A stretch of 58,045 bases of DNA from CAZPKH01 sp964587165 (lineage in GTDB: Bacteria > Bacteroidota > Bacteroidia > Bacteroidales > Muribaculaceae). A program made the position numbers and the translations under genes. Shown here piece by piece: positions 6,257 through 14,589 of the stretch (the first letter of the stretch is position 1; every line of letters starts with the position of its first letter). Under the pieces are notes generated by a model. It was given only the letters and a program-made list of their open reading frames with translations, was not told the DNA's origin and did no database searches. Location: assembly GCA_964587165.1 (NCBI GenBank), contig CAZPKH010000009.1:1-58045 (forward strand), written 5' to 3'.

Positions 6257-8683
6257 ATGCAGGAAAACAACACATCGGCAGACGTAAAACCGACAGTAGC
6301 TGCCGAACAGACTATGGTGCCGCGGCGCAATCCGATGACATTCAACCTTGATCTAAACGAGATGATGGGTAATATGCTCCGTCGTTGGTATTGGTTTGTC
6401 ATATCGCTTGCCATCTGTCTGGCGCTCGCAATAGGATACCTTATGCGGACGCAGTATATGTATCATTCCGACTCGCGGTTTATGGTAGCTGCCGACGATA
6501 CCTCTACACGTCCGAGTGTCGATCTTTCAGCTCTCGGTGTAGGAGCACAGAGTACCAATGCCCTGACAGAGATGTACAAGATCGAGTCGCCACTGTTGCT
6601 TGAAGAGGTGGTACGCCGGCTTGGTCTCAACAATCGCTATTATACCAAAGAGGGATTACGCTTTACGGATCTTTACGGTATCACTCCCATTACTGTCACC
6701 CCGGCGGATACGATGAGTCTCACTCACTATTCGTTTCATGTGAAGCTCGACGGCAAGGGAGGGTTCCGGCTGCATACCTTCTCCGGCAAGGAGGATGAAG
6801 ATATTAATATAAAAGCAAATCTCGGACAGACGGTAAACACCCCGTTCGGACCGTTCTCGATAAATCGCTCTCCGTGGTACAACGGAAACAAATACGCTGA
6901 CGCAGACATTGTATTCTCTCACGTCCCCACCGCCGATATGGCGCAAGGTGTTTTCATTATCTCGGCCTACCCTGAAGAGGATGGTGTAAACGTGCTGAAG
7001 CTTACCGTGGTGGACAATTCCGCAAAGCGTGCTTCCGATGTCAACCGGATGCTCCTTCAGGTGTATCGCGACCAGACAACCATCAATCAGGCAAAAGCAG
7101 CCCAGTCGACCTCCGAATTTATTAACAACCGTCTGGAGATACTCCGCGACAACCTTGGCGAAGTCGAAGGTTCGATCAGCTCTTACAAAGCAAGCAACCG
7201 CCTTCCGGATGTAGGCATGGCGTCGTCGGCTTATTTCGGTCAGTCGATGAACAATCAGAGTGCCCTCCTCGATCTGAATGCTTCTATTGCGATGGCTCAA
7301 TATGTGCGCCGCGAGCTTCTGAGCGAGGGGATAGAATCGACACTCCCTGTTAATACGGGTCTTGAGGCAGCCGGTATCCAGGGACAGATCACCGAATACA
7401 ACCGGATGGTGCTCGAACGCAATCGTCTCCTTCAGTCCGGATCGGAAAACAACCCGGTAATCGCAGATCTTACCTCGACACTGAATGTGTTGAAAAACAA
7501 TATAATCCGTTCTCTCGACAATCTTGTTGCCAACCTCAACAATCAGCTGGCAACAGTAAGTACGAAAGAGAGCCGCTCGAGCTCTGAGCTCGCTGCAAAC
7601 CCCACCCGAGAGAAATACTTGCTTTCGGTAGAGCGCGAGCAGAAGGTGTACGAGCAGCTATATATGTTCCTGCTGCAAAAACGCGAGGAGAACGAACTGA
7701 CCCAAGCTTATATAAAGGACAACGTACTCATACTTTCAGAACCTTCGATACCCTCGACTCCCGATTCGCCTCGCAAATGGAATATTATTCTGGTTGCCAT
7801 AGCGGCAGGCTTGCTTGCGCCGGTGCTTATCATCTTCCTCAAGGAGAGCCTCAACACTAAAGTGCGTTCGCGTCGCGATCTGGGTATGCTCGGACTTCCG
7901 TTTGTAGGCGACATACCTTTCGGACCCGGACGTCCCAAGCGTATCAAGCTCGTGCGTCGACTCAAATCGGCCTCAGGCAAGGATGTCGTGGTGATGGAGG
8001 GCTCCAACAATGTGATCAACGAGGCTTTCCGCGCCATCCGAACCAACCTCGAGTTTATGACTCCGGATACCGGCAATGGTGCCCGCGTGATCTCATTCAC
8101 TTCGGCTTGCTCCGGTTCGGGTAAGACTTTCATCGTGATGAACCTTTCGAAGGCTCTTGCCTTGAGCGGCAAGCGAGTGCTCGTGATCGACCTCGATATG
8201 CGTAAAGCTTCGCTCTCAAAATGGGGTGAGCGTACCGACAACGGTATGTCGAACTACCTTATCGGGCAGGCCTCTCTGAGGGAACTCATAGAGCATCAGG
8301 TAGCCGGCAACGAGAATATCGACCTTCTCCCCGTGGGTATATTACCTCCCAACCCTGTGGAGCTGCTTTCGAACGATCGCTTCTCGAAGGTATTCGATGA
8401 GCTTCGCCCGGATTACGACTATATCCTCGTAGACTGTCCGCCGGCTGAGATCGTGGCCGATGCGCGCCTGATATCGCGCTACTCGGATATGACTATGTTC
8501 GTGATACGTGCCGGCATGTTTGAGAAGACAATGCTGGAGGACATCATCGAGTTCGGCGAAACCGGACGCTATCATAACCTTGTGATACTGCTCAACGGTA
8601 CCGACCCCAATGCCGTATACCGCCGCAAACGCTACGGTTACGGCTACGGATATGGCTACGGATATGGCTATGTGACGAAATAA
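6257..8683 (+). CDS. Wzc-type chain-length regulator / bacterial tyrosine kinase
   Basis: This inner-membrane co-polymerase and BY-kinase controls polymer length and couples Wzy to Wza. The 808-residue protein has a Wzz domain flanked by two membrane helices (about 45-65 and 510-530, WNIILVAIAAGLLAPVLIIF) with a long periplasmic coiled-coil region between them. The cytoplasmic kinase domain carries Walker A (SGSGKT, K623), Walker A' (VLVIDLDMRKASL) and Walker B (YILVDCPPAE, D726). The C-terminus is an unusual tyrosine cluster, six Tyr-Gly units followed by Tyr-Val, which is the expected autophosphorylation site. It lies 90 bases after the export lipoprotein gene. No Wzb phosphatase is adjacent; a low-molecular-weight phosphatase is encoded at 46464. 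Confidence 0.94.
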   Translation: MQENNTSADVKPTVAAEQTMVPRRNPMTFNLDLNEMMGNMLRRWYWFVISLAICLALAIGYLMRTQYMYHSDSRFMVAADDTSTRPSVDLSALGVGAQSTNALTEMYKIESPLLLEEVVRRLGLNNRYYTKEGLRFTDLYGITPITVTPADTMSLTHYSFHVKLDGKGGFRLHTFSGKEDEDINIKANLGQTVNTPFGPFSINRSPWYNGNKYADADIVFSHVPTADMAQGVFIISAYPEEDGVNVLKLTVVDNSAKRASDVNRMLLQVYRDQTTINQAKAAQSTSEFINNRLEILRDNLGEVEGSISSYKASNRLPDVGMASSAYFGQSMNNQSALLDLNASIAMAQYVRRELLSEGIESTLPVNTGLEAAGIQGQITEYNRMVLERNRLLQSGSENNPVIADLTSTLNVLKNNIIRSLDNLVANLNNQLATVSTKESRSSSELAANPTREKYLLSVEREQKVYEQLYMFLLQKREENELTQAYIKDNVLILSEPSIPSTPDSPRKWNIILVAIAAGLLAPVLIIFLKESLNTKVRSRRDLGMLGLPFVGDIPFGPGRPKRIKLVRRLKSASGKDVVVMEGSNNVINEAFRAIRTNLEFMTPDTGNGARVISFTSACSGSGKTFIVMNLSKALALSGKRVLVIDLDMRKASLSKWGERTDNGMSNYLIGQASLRELIEHQVAGNENIDLLPVGILPPNPVELLSNDRFSKVFDELRPDYDYILVDCPPAEIVADARLISRYSDMTMFVIRAGMFEKTMLEDIIEFGETGRYHNLVILLNGTDPNAVYRRKRYGYGYGYGYGYGYVTK
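8642..8671 (+). repeat. 12-bp tandem repeat encoding the Tyr-Gly tail of the Wzc kinase
   Basis: GGCTACGGATAT occurs twice in tandem (8642-8653, 8654-8665), followed by a half unit GGCTAT. Each unit codes for Gly-Tyr-Gly-Tyr, so loss or gain of units changes the number of phosphorylatable tyrosines without shifting the frame. Confidence 0.85.
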
Positions 8684-8745
8684 TCTTCGTCGTCCCTTAC
8701 TTTCCCCTCTACGGGGCTAATATAATTCTGTTTGGCAATCTGTTG

Positions 8746-9867
8746 ATGAAAGATATACTGGTCACATCACCCCTTATTCCTCCCTTGGAGCAGTACACCA
8801 ATGCTTTGGCAGGGATATGGGAGAGCAGGTGGATGACCAACAACGGCCCGTTGCATCATCAGCTTGAGCGGGCGTTGGAGCAGAAATTGGGAGTGCCGAA
8901 TATCAGCCTGTTCACCAACGGTACGCTGCCGCTTATCACAGCTCTGCAGGCTCTGCGCATCACAGGCGAAGTGATCACGACACCCTACAGCTTTGTGGCA
9001 ACGACCCACTCTCTATGGTGGAACGGTATAAAGCCCGTGTTTGTCGATGTAGATCCTGAATCAGGTAATCTTGACCCTGAACGTATAGAGGCTGCCATTA
9101 CTCCCAAGACTACTGCCATAATGCCCGTGCATGTTTACGGGCAGCCGTGCGACACCCGGAGGATAGGTGAGATAGCCGACAAATACGGCCTGAAGGTGAT
9201 ATACGATGCAGCTCACGCTTTCGGCGTCGAGGTCGACGGCCGAAGCATTCTTAACGAGGGGGATATGTCGACACTTTCGTTTCATGCCACAAAGGTATAT
9301 TCCACCGTCGAGGGGGGAGCATTGATCACTCCCGACGCCACCACCAAGCAGCGCATCGACTATCTGAAGAATTTCGGATTTGCCGGCGAGACAGAAGTTG
9401 TAGCTCCCGGAATAAACTCAAAAATGGATGAGATGCGCGCTGCCTACGGGCTTCTCAACCTCGATCAGGTTGATGCGGCCATAGAAGCGCGGCGCGCTGT
9501 CGACGAGCGTTATCGTAGAGAGCTGGCCGATATTCCCGGGCTAAGATGGTTTGAACACAAGCCGGGTGTGAAATACAACTACGGCTACTTCCCGGTGCTG
9601 ATAGATGCGGCCCGGTTCGGACGTACACGCGACGAGCTGTACTTCGCCATGCAGCAGGACAAGGTGTTCGGTCGCCGCTACTTCTATCCTCTTATATCGG
9701 ATTTCACAACCTACCGCGGGTTGCCTTCGGCCTCGGCCGACAATCTGCCGGTGGCAACTCGAATGGCTCAGCAGGTGATATGCCTGCCGATACACCATGC
9801 ATTGACGGACGACGACGTAAGCCGCGTGATCGAGTCGGTGCGCAAGAATTCTCCTTCCATTAAGTAA
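8746..9867 (+). CDS. DegT/DnrJ/EryC1-family PLP-dependent nucleotide-sugar aminotransferase
   Basis: Enzymes of this fold convert a nucleotide 4-keto (or 3-keto) sugar to the amino sugar using glutamate and PLP. The protein has 373 residues. The PLP lysine is K183 in SFHATKVYSTVEGG, the AAHAFG aspartate motif precedes it, and the N-terminal WMTNNGPLHHQLE segment resembles VioA (dTDP-4-amino-4,6-dideoxyglucose synthesis). The start is the ATG at 8746; a TTG one codon earlier adds nothing. The dTDP-sugar precursor genes are not in the window. An acyl carrier protein gene and acyl-chain genes follow, ending in a NeuD-type transferase. The amino group made here is therefore the likely target of acylation. 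The sugar identity is inference. Confidence 0.88.
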   Translation: MKDILVTSPLIPPLEQYTNALAGIWESRWMTNNGPLHHQLERALEQKLGVPNISLFTNGTLPLITALQALRITGEVITTPYSFVATTHSLWWNGIKPVFVDVDPESGNLDPERIEAAITPKTTAIMPVHVYGQPCDTRRIGEIADKYGLKVIYDAAHAFGVEVDGRSILNEGDMSTLSFHATKVYSTVEGGALITPDATTKQRIDYLKNFGFAGETEVVAPGINSKMDEMRAAYGLLNLDQVDAAIEARRAVDERYRRELADIPGLRWFEHKPGVKYNYGYFPVLIDAARFGRTRDELYFAMQQDKVFGRRYFYPLISDFTTYRGLPSASADNLPVATRMAQQVICLPIHHALTDDDVSRVIESVRKNSPSIK

Positions 9868-9895
9868 GCATCAAAAAAAAAATCATATAACAGCT

Positions 9896-10126
9896 ATGGA
9901 CATTAAAGATTTTGTAGACAACTTCGCAGCCCAGTTTGATGAGACAGATCCCGCTGAAATCAGTGCAACTACCGAGTTCAAAAACCTCGAAGAGTGGTCA
10001 TCGCTTATCGCTCTTTCGATCATAGCCATGGTCGACGAGGAGTATGACGTGACCCTCAAAGGCAACGATATAGTAAGTGCCAACACGGTAGAGGATCTCT
10101 TCAATACTGTTCAGGCTAAAGCCTGA
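9896..10126 (+). CDS. Acyl carrier protein dedicated to the polysaccharide locus
   Basis: This small acidic protein (76 residues) has the four-helix ACP pattern. The phosphopantetheine-bearing serine should be the second Ser of EEWSSLIALSIIAMVDEEYDV (about residue 38), where the usual DSL motif is replaced by SSL. The spacing to the acidic helix II is normal. It lies 28 bases after the aminotransferase and 86 bases before a KAS III gene. It is separate from the fatty-acid operon, so it probably carries a special short acyl group for sugar modification. A possible hairpin follows it, which could lower downstream expression. Confidence 0.88.
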   Translation: MDIKDFVDNFAAQFDETDPAEISATTEFKNLEEWSSLIALSIIAMVDEEYDVTLKGNDIVSANTVEDLFNTVQAKA

Positions 10127-10160
10127 GCCCCGCTCTCACACTCTTTCATAAATACACATG

Positions 10161-10182
10161 GAGCCGGTCGGGCCGGCTCTTG
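10161..10182 (+). terminator. GC-rich hairpin between ACP and KAS III genes
   Basis: GAGCCGG (10161-10167) and CCGGCTC (10173-10179) form a 7-bp stem with a 5-base loop, followed by TTGCTT. The T-tract is poor, so this may be only a partial terminator or an RNA-stability element that sets ACP above the downstream enzymes. Confidence 0.4.
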
Positions 10183-10212
10183 CTTGAGACCTGACTTTTT
10201 TAATATTTTCAA

Positions 10213-11268
10213 ATGGCATTTTTTAAGTTTAATAATGTCCGCATAGCCGGTATGGCCGCCGGAGTGGCAAAAAAGGTGCTTAAAACTGAATCAAACAGTG
10301 ATAAGTACGATGCCCAGGCGTTTATCGAGACTACCGGCGTAATAGAAAAACGCACTTCAAACGAATTTACCACCTCCGATTATTGCCAGGCGGCTGCCGA
10401 GCAGCTGATGCAGGATATGGGGTGGAACAAAGAGGATGTCGACGCTCTGATATTTGTGTCGCAGACTCCCGACTACATCCTCCCGGCCACCTCGTGTGTG
10501 CTACACGGCAAGATGGGACTGAAAAAAGAGTGCTTCACACTCGATATTTCGCTTGGTTGCTCGGGATGGGTATACGGCCTCAATACACTTATGGCTCTGA
10601 TGGAGGGTGGCACCGTGAAGAAAGCACTCCTGCTGGCAGGTGATGCCCGCGGCCAGCTTAAGCCGACAGCCGGTGAAGCTCCCGACCACCTCTTCGGCCT
10701 GGCCGGTACGGCAACGGCGCTGACTTATGATCCCGACAACGCAACTCCCGCCTTTTTCAATGCCGGCAGCGATGGTACGGGGTACGATGCCATAATCAAA
10801 GAACTCGGCGGAACTCGAAACCAGATGGATGCCGACAGCTTCATCCCCGAGATCGACGAGGAGGGCAACAAGCATCTCGGCTTCACAACCAAGATGAAAG
10901 GCATGGATGTGTTTGCATTCGGTATTACAGCCGCCCCGAAGTCGGTAAAACGGCTTGCCGCCGAGTTTGGCTTCGACTATCAGGATGCCGATTACTTCGT
11001 GTTCCATCAGGCAAACATGAAGATGAACAAGGTGATAGAGAAGAAGCTGAAACTCGACCCTGACAAGGTGCCCTACTCGATGCCGTACTTCGGCAATACA
11101 TCGTCGGCCTCGATACCTCTCACTATCGTGACCCAGCTCGCAGGCAAGCTCGAAGGTGCCAAGCGCTTTGTGTGCTGCGGCTTCGGCGTCGGGCTGTCGT
11201 GGGATACTGTAGCTTTTGAAACCCGCGACCTTGTGCTGTCGCCGTTAGTAGAACTTGGCGATGAGTGA
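10213..11268 (+). CDS. 3-oxoacyl-ACP synthase III (KAS III / FabH-like), first copy
   Basis: KAS III enzymes condense an acyl-CoA primer with malonyl-ACP. This 351-residue protein has the full catalytic triad: C116 in SLGCSGW, H265 in FHQAN and N295 in GNTSSAS. The C-terminal signature is GFGVGLSWDTVAF. Context (ACP before, ketoreductase after, a second KAS III after that) suggests that it makes a short 3-ketoacyl-ACP such as acetoacetyl-ACP. That product is inference. It starts 86 bases after the ACP gene. Its stop overlaps the ketoreductase start by 8 bases, suggesting translational coupling. Confidence 0.9.
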   Translation: MAFFKFNNVRIAGMAAGVAKKVLKTESNSDKYDAQAFIETTGVIEKRTSNEFTTSDYCQAAAEQLMQDMGWNKEDVDALIFVSQTPDYILPATSCVLHGKMGLKKECFTLDISLGCSGWVYGLNTLMALMEGGTVKKALLLAGDARGQLKPTAGEAPDHLFGLAGTATALTYDPDNATPAFFNAGSDGTGYDAIIKELGGTRNQMDADSFIPEIDEEGNKHLGFTTKMKGMDVFAFGITAAPKSVKRLAAEFGFDYQDADYFVFHQANMKMNKVIEKKLKLDPDKVPYSMPYFGNTSSASIPLTIVTQLAGKLEGAKRFVCCGFGVGLSWDTVAFETRDLVLSPLVELGDE

Positions 11269-12019
11269 GCAGTCGTATAATCCGTTTTCGCTTCACGGGC
11301 TGACCGTGCTTGTGACAGGTGCTTCGTCAGGCATAGGTCGTGCCACCGCTATAGAGTGCTCGCGCATGGGAGCGCGGGTGATTGTCACCGGCCGCAATGC
11401 CGAGCGATTGGCTGCCACCTATGCAGAGCTTGCCGGGTCGGAGCACGAGCAGATAGTGGCAGATCTTACTGCCGCTGAGGATATAGAGCGCGTGGTAAGC
11501 GAACTTCCTCAACTCGACGGGGCGGTGCTATGTGCAGGCAAAGGGGTGCTTATACCGCTGAAGTTTGCCAAACGACAGAAGTTTGACGATGTGTTCGAAA
11601 TCAATTTCTTTTCGCAGATCGAGCTTCTGAGACTGCTGGTGAAAAAGAAGAGATTCAACAAAGGTGCCTCGGTCGTAGCTATCGACTCGATCGGCGGTAA
11701 TATGTCATTTACCACGGGTAATATAGTCTACGGCTCATCGAAAGCCGCCCTTCAGTCGGCTATGCGCTATTGTGCGCTGGAGCTGGCTCCGCAGGTGCGT
11801 GTAAATTGCATCTGTCCCGGTATGGTGGAGACACCGCTGATAGCCGGGGCTTCCGTCGATGCCGACGACCGCCGTCGCGACGAGGCCCAATACCCTATGG
11901 GACGCTACGGCGCACCTGTCGAGGTGGCACACTGCGCAGTGTACCTGCTTAGCGGGGCGGCTTCGTGGGTCACAGGACAATCGTTTGTGATCGACGGCGG
12001 TTTCTCTATTAATCATTGA
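11261..12019 (+). CDS. Short-chain dehydrogenase, probable 3-oxoacyl-ACP reductase
   Basis: This NAD(P)-dependent oxidoreductase of the classical SDR type has 252 residues. It shows the TGASSGIG cofactor loop (about 18-25), LCAGKG in place of NNAG, the catalytic Ser region (VVAIDSIGG), YGSSK (Y157, K161) and the C-terminal WVTGQSFVIDGGFS typical of FabG-like enzymes. I chose the ATG at 11261, which overlaps the KAS III stop by 8 bases; a TTG two codons earlier is less likely. Placed between two KAS III genes, it most likely reduces a 3-ketoacyl-ACP to a 3-hydroxyacyl-ACP. An action directly on a keto sugar is the alternative. Confidence 0.85.
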   Translation: MSEQSYNPFSLHGLTVLVTGASSGIGRATAIECSRMGARVIVTGRNAERLAATYAELAGSEHEQIVADLTAAEDIERVVSELPQLDGAVLCAGKGVLIPLKFAKRQKFDDVFEINFFSQIELLRLLVKKKRFNKGASVVAIDSIGGNMSFTTGNIVYGSSKAALQSAMRYCALELAPQVRVNCICPGMVETPLIAGASVDADDRRRDEAQYPMGRYGAPVEVAHCAVYLLSGAASWVTGQSFVIDGGFSINH

Positions 12020-12039
12020 ACTGACGGCATAGACTGCTT

Positions 12040-13101
12040 ATGGCAGTATTGAAATTTGACGGTATCGGTATCACGGCTCTTGCGGCGGCAGTCCCGGCGC
12101 AGGTGTTCGATAATCGCGCACTGACGCAATATTATCCGGCTGCCGATGTCGAGAAGATCATAAGCAAGACGGGTGTGCGCGAGCGGAGGTTTGTGGACGA
12201 CAATACCACGGCCGCTGATCTGTGTGCAGCCGCAGCCCGCAGGCTTATGGCAGACAATGATATTGATCCGACGAGCATCGACCTGCTGATATTTGTGTCG
12301 CAGACCCCTGATTACCGAATGCCTGCGTCGTCGCTGCTACTGCAGGAGAGCCTCGGTCTGAGTAAAGACACGATGGCCTTCGACCTGTCGCTCGGGTGCT
12401 CGGCGTGGCCTTACGGAGTTGCTGTGGCTTACGGAATGGTGCAACAGCAACCGCATATAAAACGCGCACTGGTGCTCGACGGCGATATGTGCTCGCGCGT
12501 GTACTCGCTGCGCGACCGTCGCACTGCATTCCTCTTCGGCGATGCCGGCTCGGCCGCCCTCGTCGAAAGGCAACCGGAGGTGGGTGCATCGACCTTCACA
12601 TTCCATTCGGACGGCTCGCTTGCCGACCTGATACACGCCGAGGCGGGCGGGTACCGGATGATGAGTTCGGAGGAGACTGTACGCCCGCGCGTAGTGGACG
12701 AGTACGGCAACGTCCGTTCGCTTGAGCAGGGATCGATGAACGGCGCGGATGTGTTCAACTTCGTACTCAAGGAGGTGCCGCGCGACATATCCGAACTGAT
12801 GCGGCTCACCGATACCAAGGTGTCGGACTATGATTACGCTGTGTTTCATCAAGCCAATCAGTTTATCAACTCATATCTGGCTAAGAAGCTTAAACTCGAC
12901 CCTGCGCGTGTGCCGTCGACTATCGAAAAATTCGGCAATACATCGTCGGCCTCGATACCTCTCACCATGGCGGTATGCCTGCGCAACGCTCTTGCCGGAA
13001 AAGGCCGCCTGCTGCTCTCTGCATTCGGAGTCGGTATGACATGGACGTCGGTGGCGTTGCCCTACAGTGGCGTGCGCGTGAGCGAACTCGTCGAAATATA
13101 A
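12040..13101 (+). CDS. 3-oxoacyl-ACP synthase III (KAS III / FabH-like), second copy
   Basis: This second condensing enzyme has 353 residues and a complete triad: C120 (SLGCSAW), H270 (FHQANQF) and N300 (FGNTSSAS). It is clearly a paralog of the copy at 10213: both have DLLIFVSQTPDY-type and KLKLDPxxVP segments and the GVGMTW/GVGLSW end. The two may form a heterodimer or act in successive steps; the sequence cannot decide. It starts 20 bases after the ketoreductase. Its stop codon (13099-13101) touches the left end of a short inverted-repeat element, so the original 3' flank of the gene may have been replaced by that element. Confidence 0.88.
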   Translation: MAVLKFDGIGITALAAAVPAQVFDNRALTQYYPAADVEKIISKTGVRERRFVDDNTTAADLCAAAARRLMADNDIDPTSIDLLIFVSQTPDYRMPASSLLLQESLGLSKDTMAFDLSLGCSAWPYGVAVAYGMVQQQPHIKRALVLDGDMCSRVYSLRDRRTAFLFGDAGSAALVERQPEVGASTFTFHSDGSLADLIHAEAGGYRMMSSEETVRPRVVDEYGNVRSLEQGSMNGADVFNFVLKEVPRDISELMRLTDTKVSDYDYAVFHQANQFINSYLAKKLKLDPARVPSTIEKFGNTSSASIPLTMAVCLRNALAGKGRLLLSAFGVGMTWTSVALPYSGVRVSELVEI

Positions 13102-13362
13102 GAGCCTGTCCTCATAATATATGTTACCACTGAGGTAGGATATCTTGGGGAGATTGATGATAATTCCGGCAAAGCATAGTTTATCCTCAATAACTCACAA
13201 CTGAATCATACGGGTGTTAGAAGTCACCGTCGCTCGGCCATCCATTGGCATAGTTGTCCGTGTTCTTCGGTCGTGTACGTCAAGTACACTCCCTCATCAC
13301 CCGAACAACTCTGCTTAATGGCTGACCGCCTCAGCGTCAACAAATGTTATGGGACACGCTCT
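13101..13362. mobile_element. MITE-like non-coding element with imperfect terminal inverted repeats
   Basis: The left end AGAGCCTGTCCTCATAA and the reverse complement of the right end, AGAGCGTGTCCCATAAC, are nearly identical. The similarity continues inward over about 38 bases (ATGTT..C.CTGAGG on the left, TTGTT..C.CTGAGG on the right). The 262-bp element has no convincing ORF of its own. It contains a small hairpin GTGTAC/GTACAC (13273-13289). No clear target-site duplication is visible. It fills the whole space between the second KAS III gene and the metallo-hydrolase fusion. The start codon assigned to the fusion lies inside the right repeat. The call rests on the inverted ends alone. Confidence 0.65.
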
Positions 13363-14587
13363 GATAATACAGAGATTTGTAAACTCTTTTTTTGCATCAA
13401 ACACCTGGTTGATTGCAGCCGGATCTGACCATGCGGACTGCTGGCTGGTGGATTGCGGCGACTGGGAGCCGGTGGGGCGATTCATCAGGGAGCATTCGCT
13501 GCGGCTTCGCGGGGTACTGCTCACTCACGGCCACTACGACCATATATACGGCCTGAACGATATGTCGGCGGCTTGGCCGCAGGCTCAGGTGTATGCGTCC
13601 GCCCACTGTATCGAGGAACTTTATGATGTGAAGCTAAACTATTCGAAGTATCATGAGCGGGAGTTTGTATACGCCGGCGAGGCGATTGCAGTGAAAGGTG
13701 GCGACACTATAAAGCTGTGGGGTGATACGGATGCTGAGGTGATCGACACTCCGGGTCATGATGCCGGACACCTTGCCTATCGGGTTGAGAAGATACTATT
13801 CACAGGCGATGCGTATATCCCGGATACTCCCGTGGTGACCAACCTGCGCGGAGATGCAGCGCAGGCGGCCGCTTCGGTCGACAAACTGAGGGGGCGCATA
13901 GCTGTCGGGGCGCTCACGACGGCTCCCGGGCACGGCGATCTGACCCCTTGCATATACAATTATTACATCATAGGCGCACGCGGCTTCGGTCGCGAAAACT
14001 GTCGCGGGCTGATGTCGTCGCCCCGGTGTGGCGTGACGCACCGTGTGGCCGGCTTCCTCGACGATAACCCTCACGCTCTTGACGGCTTCGAAGGGTATCC
14101 GCCGATCGTGAGTTCGCTCGAAGATTTCTATCCGCAATGGGGCGACCTTTGTGTGCTGGCTCTCGGCGATCCGGCGGCGCGGCGTAAATATGGGGAGATG
14201 GCTCTGGCCAAGGGGTGTGTCTTTCCTCCGAACATTCACCCCACGGCGATAGTCGATTCAAATGCCCGTATCGGCCGGGGAGTTGTAATCGGACCTTACT
14301 GCACCGTATCGCCGGATGTAGAGATAGGAGATTTCTGCGTCATCCACCCGTACTGTAATCTTGGCCACGACGTGCGCATCGGTCGCTATTGTTCGGTCGA
14401 GTCGTACACTTTCATGGGCGGAGGCGTGCAGGTGGCCGACAATGTGGCTATACATACCCGCGCTACACTTATTCCACATATTAAAGTCGGAGAAGGTGCT
14501 GTGATAGGCGTGGGATCGGTGGTGTTGCGCTCGGTCAAAGCGGGGACAACTGTTTTCGGCAATCCGGCGCGACGCGTCGAGTTCTGA
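13349..14587 (+). CDS. Metallo-beta-lactamase-fold hydrolase fused to a NeuD/PglD-type acyltransferase
   Basis: This single 412-residue frame has two enzyme domains. Residues 1-198 are an MBL-fold hydrolase with a full set of metal ligands: H60, H62, D64 and H65 (THGHYDH), H137 (TPGH), D154 (TGD) and H195 (PGHG). Residues 201-412 are a NeuD/PglD/VioB-like acyltransferase, with a Rossmann-like start (YYIIGARGFGREN) and then hexapeptide repeats forming a left-handed beta-helix from about 300 on, ending GNPARRVEF. The acyltransferase should acylate the amino sugar made by the DegT enzyme. The MBL half may be a thioesterase acting on acyl-ACP; that is inference. The MBL part stops soon after its last ligand, and a TGA lies out of frame at 13941, so the fusion may be recent. 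The first residues come from the inverted-repeat element. Confidence 0.85.
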   Translation: MGHALIIQRFVNSFFASNTWLIAAGSDHADCWLVDCGDWEPVGRFIREHSLRLRGVLLTHGHYDHIYGLNDMSAAWPQAQVYASAHCIEELYDVKLNYSKYHEREFVYAGEAIAVKGGDTIKLWGDTDAEVIDTPGHDAGHLAYRVEKILFTGDAYIPDTPVVTNLRGDAAQAAASVDKLRGRIAVGALTTAPGHGDLTPCIYNYYIIGARGFGRENCRGLMSSPRCGVTHRVAGFLDDNPHALDGFEGYPPIVSSLEDFYPQWGDLCVLALGDPAARRKYGEMALAKGCVFPPNIHPTAIVDSNARIGRGVVIGPYCTVSPDVEIGDFCVIHPYCNLGHDVRIGRYCSVESYTFMGGGVQVADNVAIHTRATLIPHIKVGEGAVIGVGSVVLRSVKAGTTVFGNPARRVEF

Positions 14588-14589
14588 AT

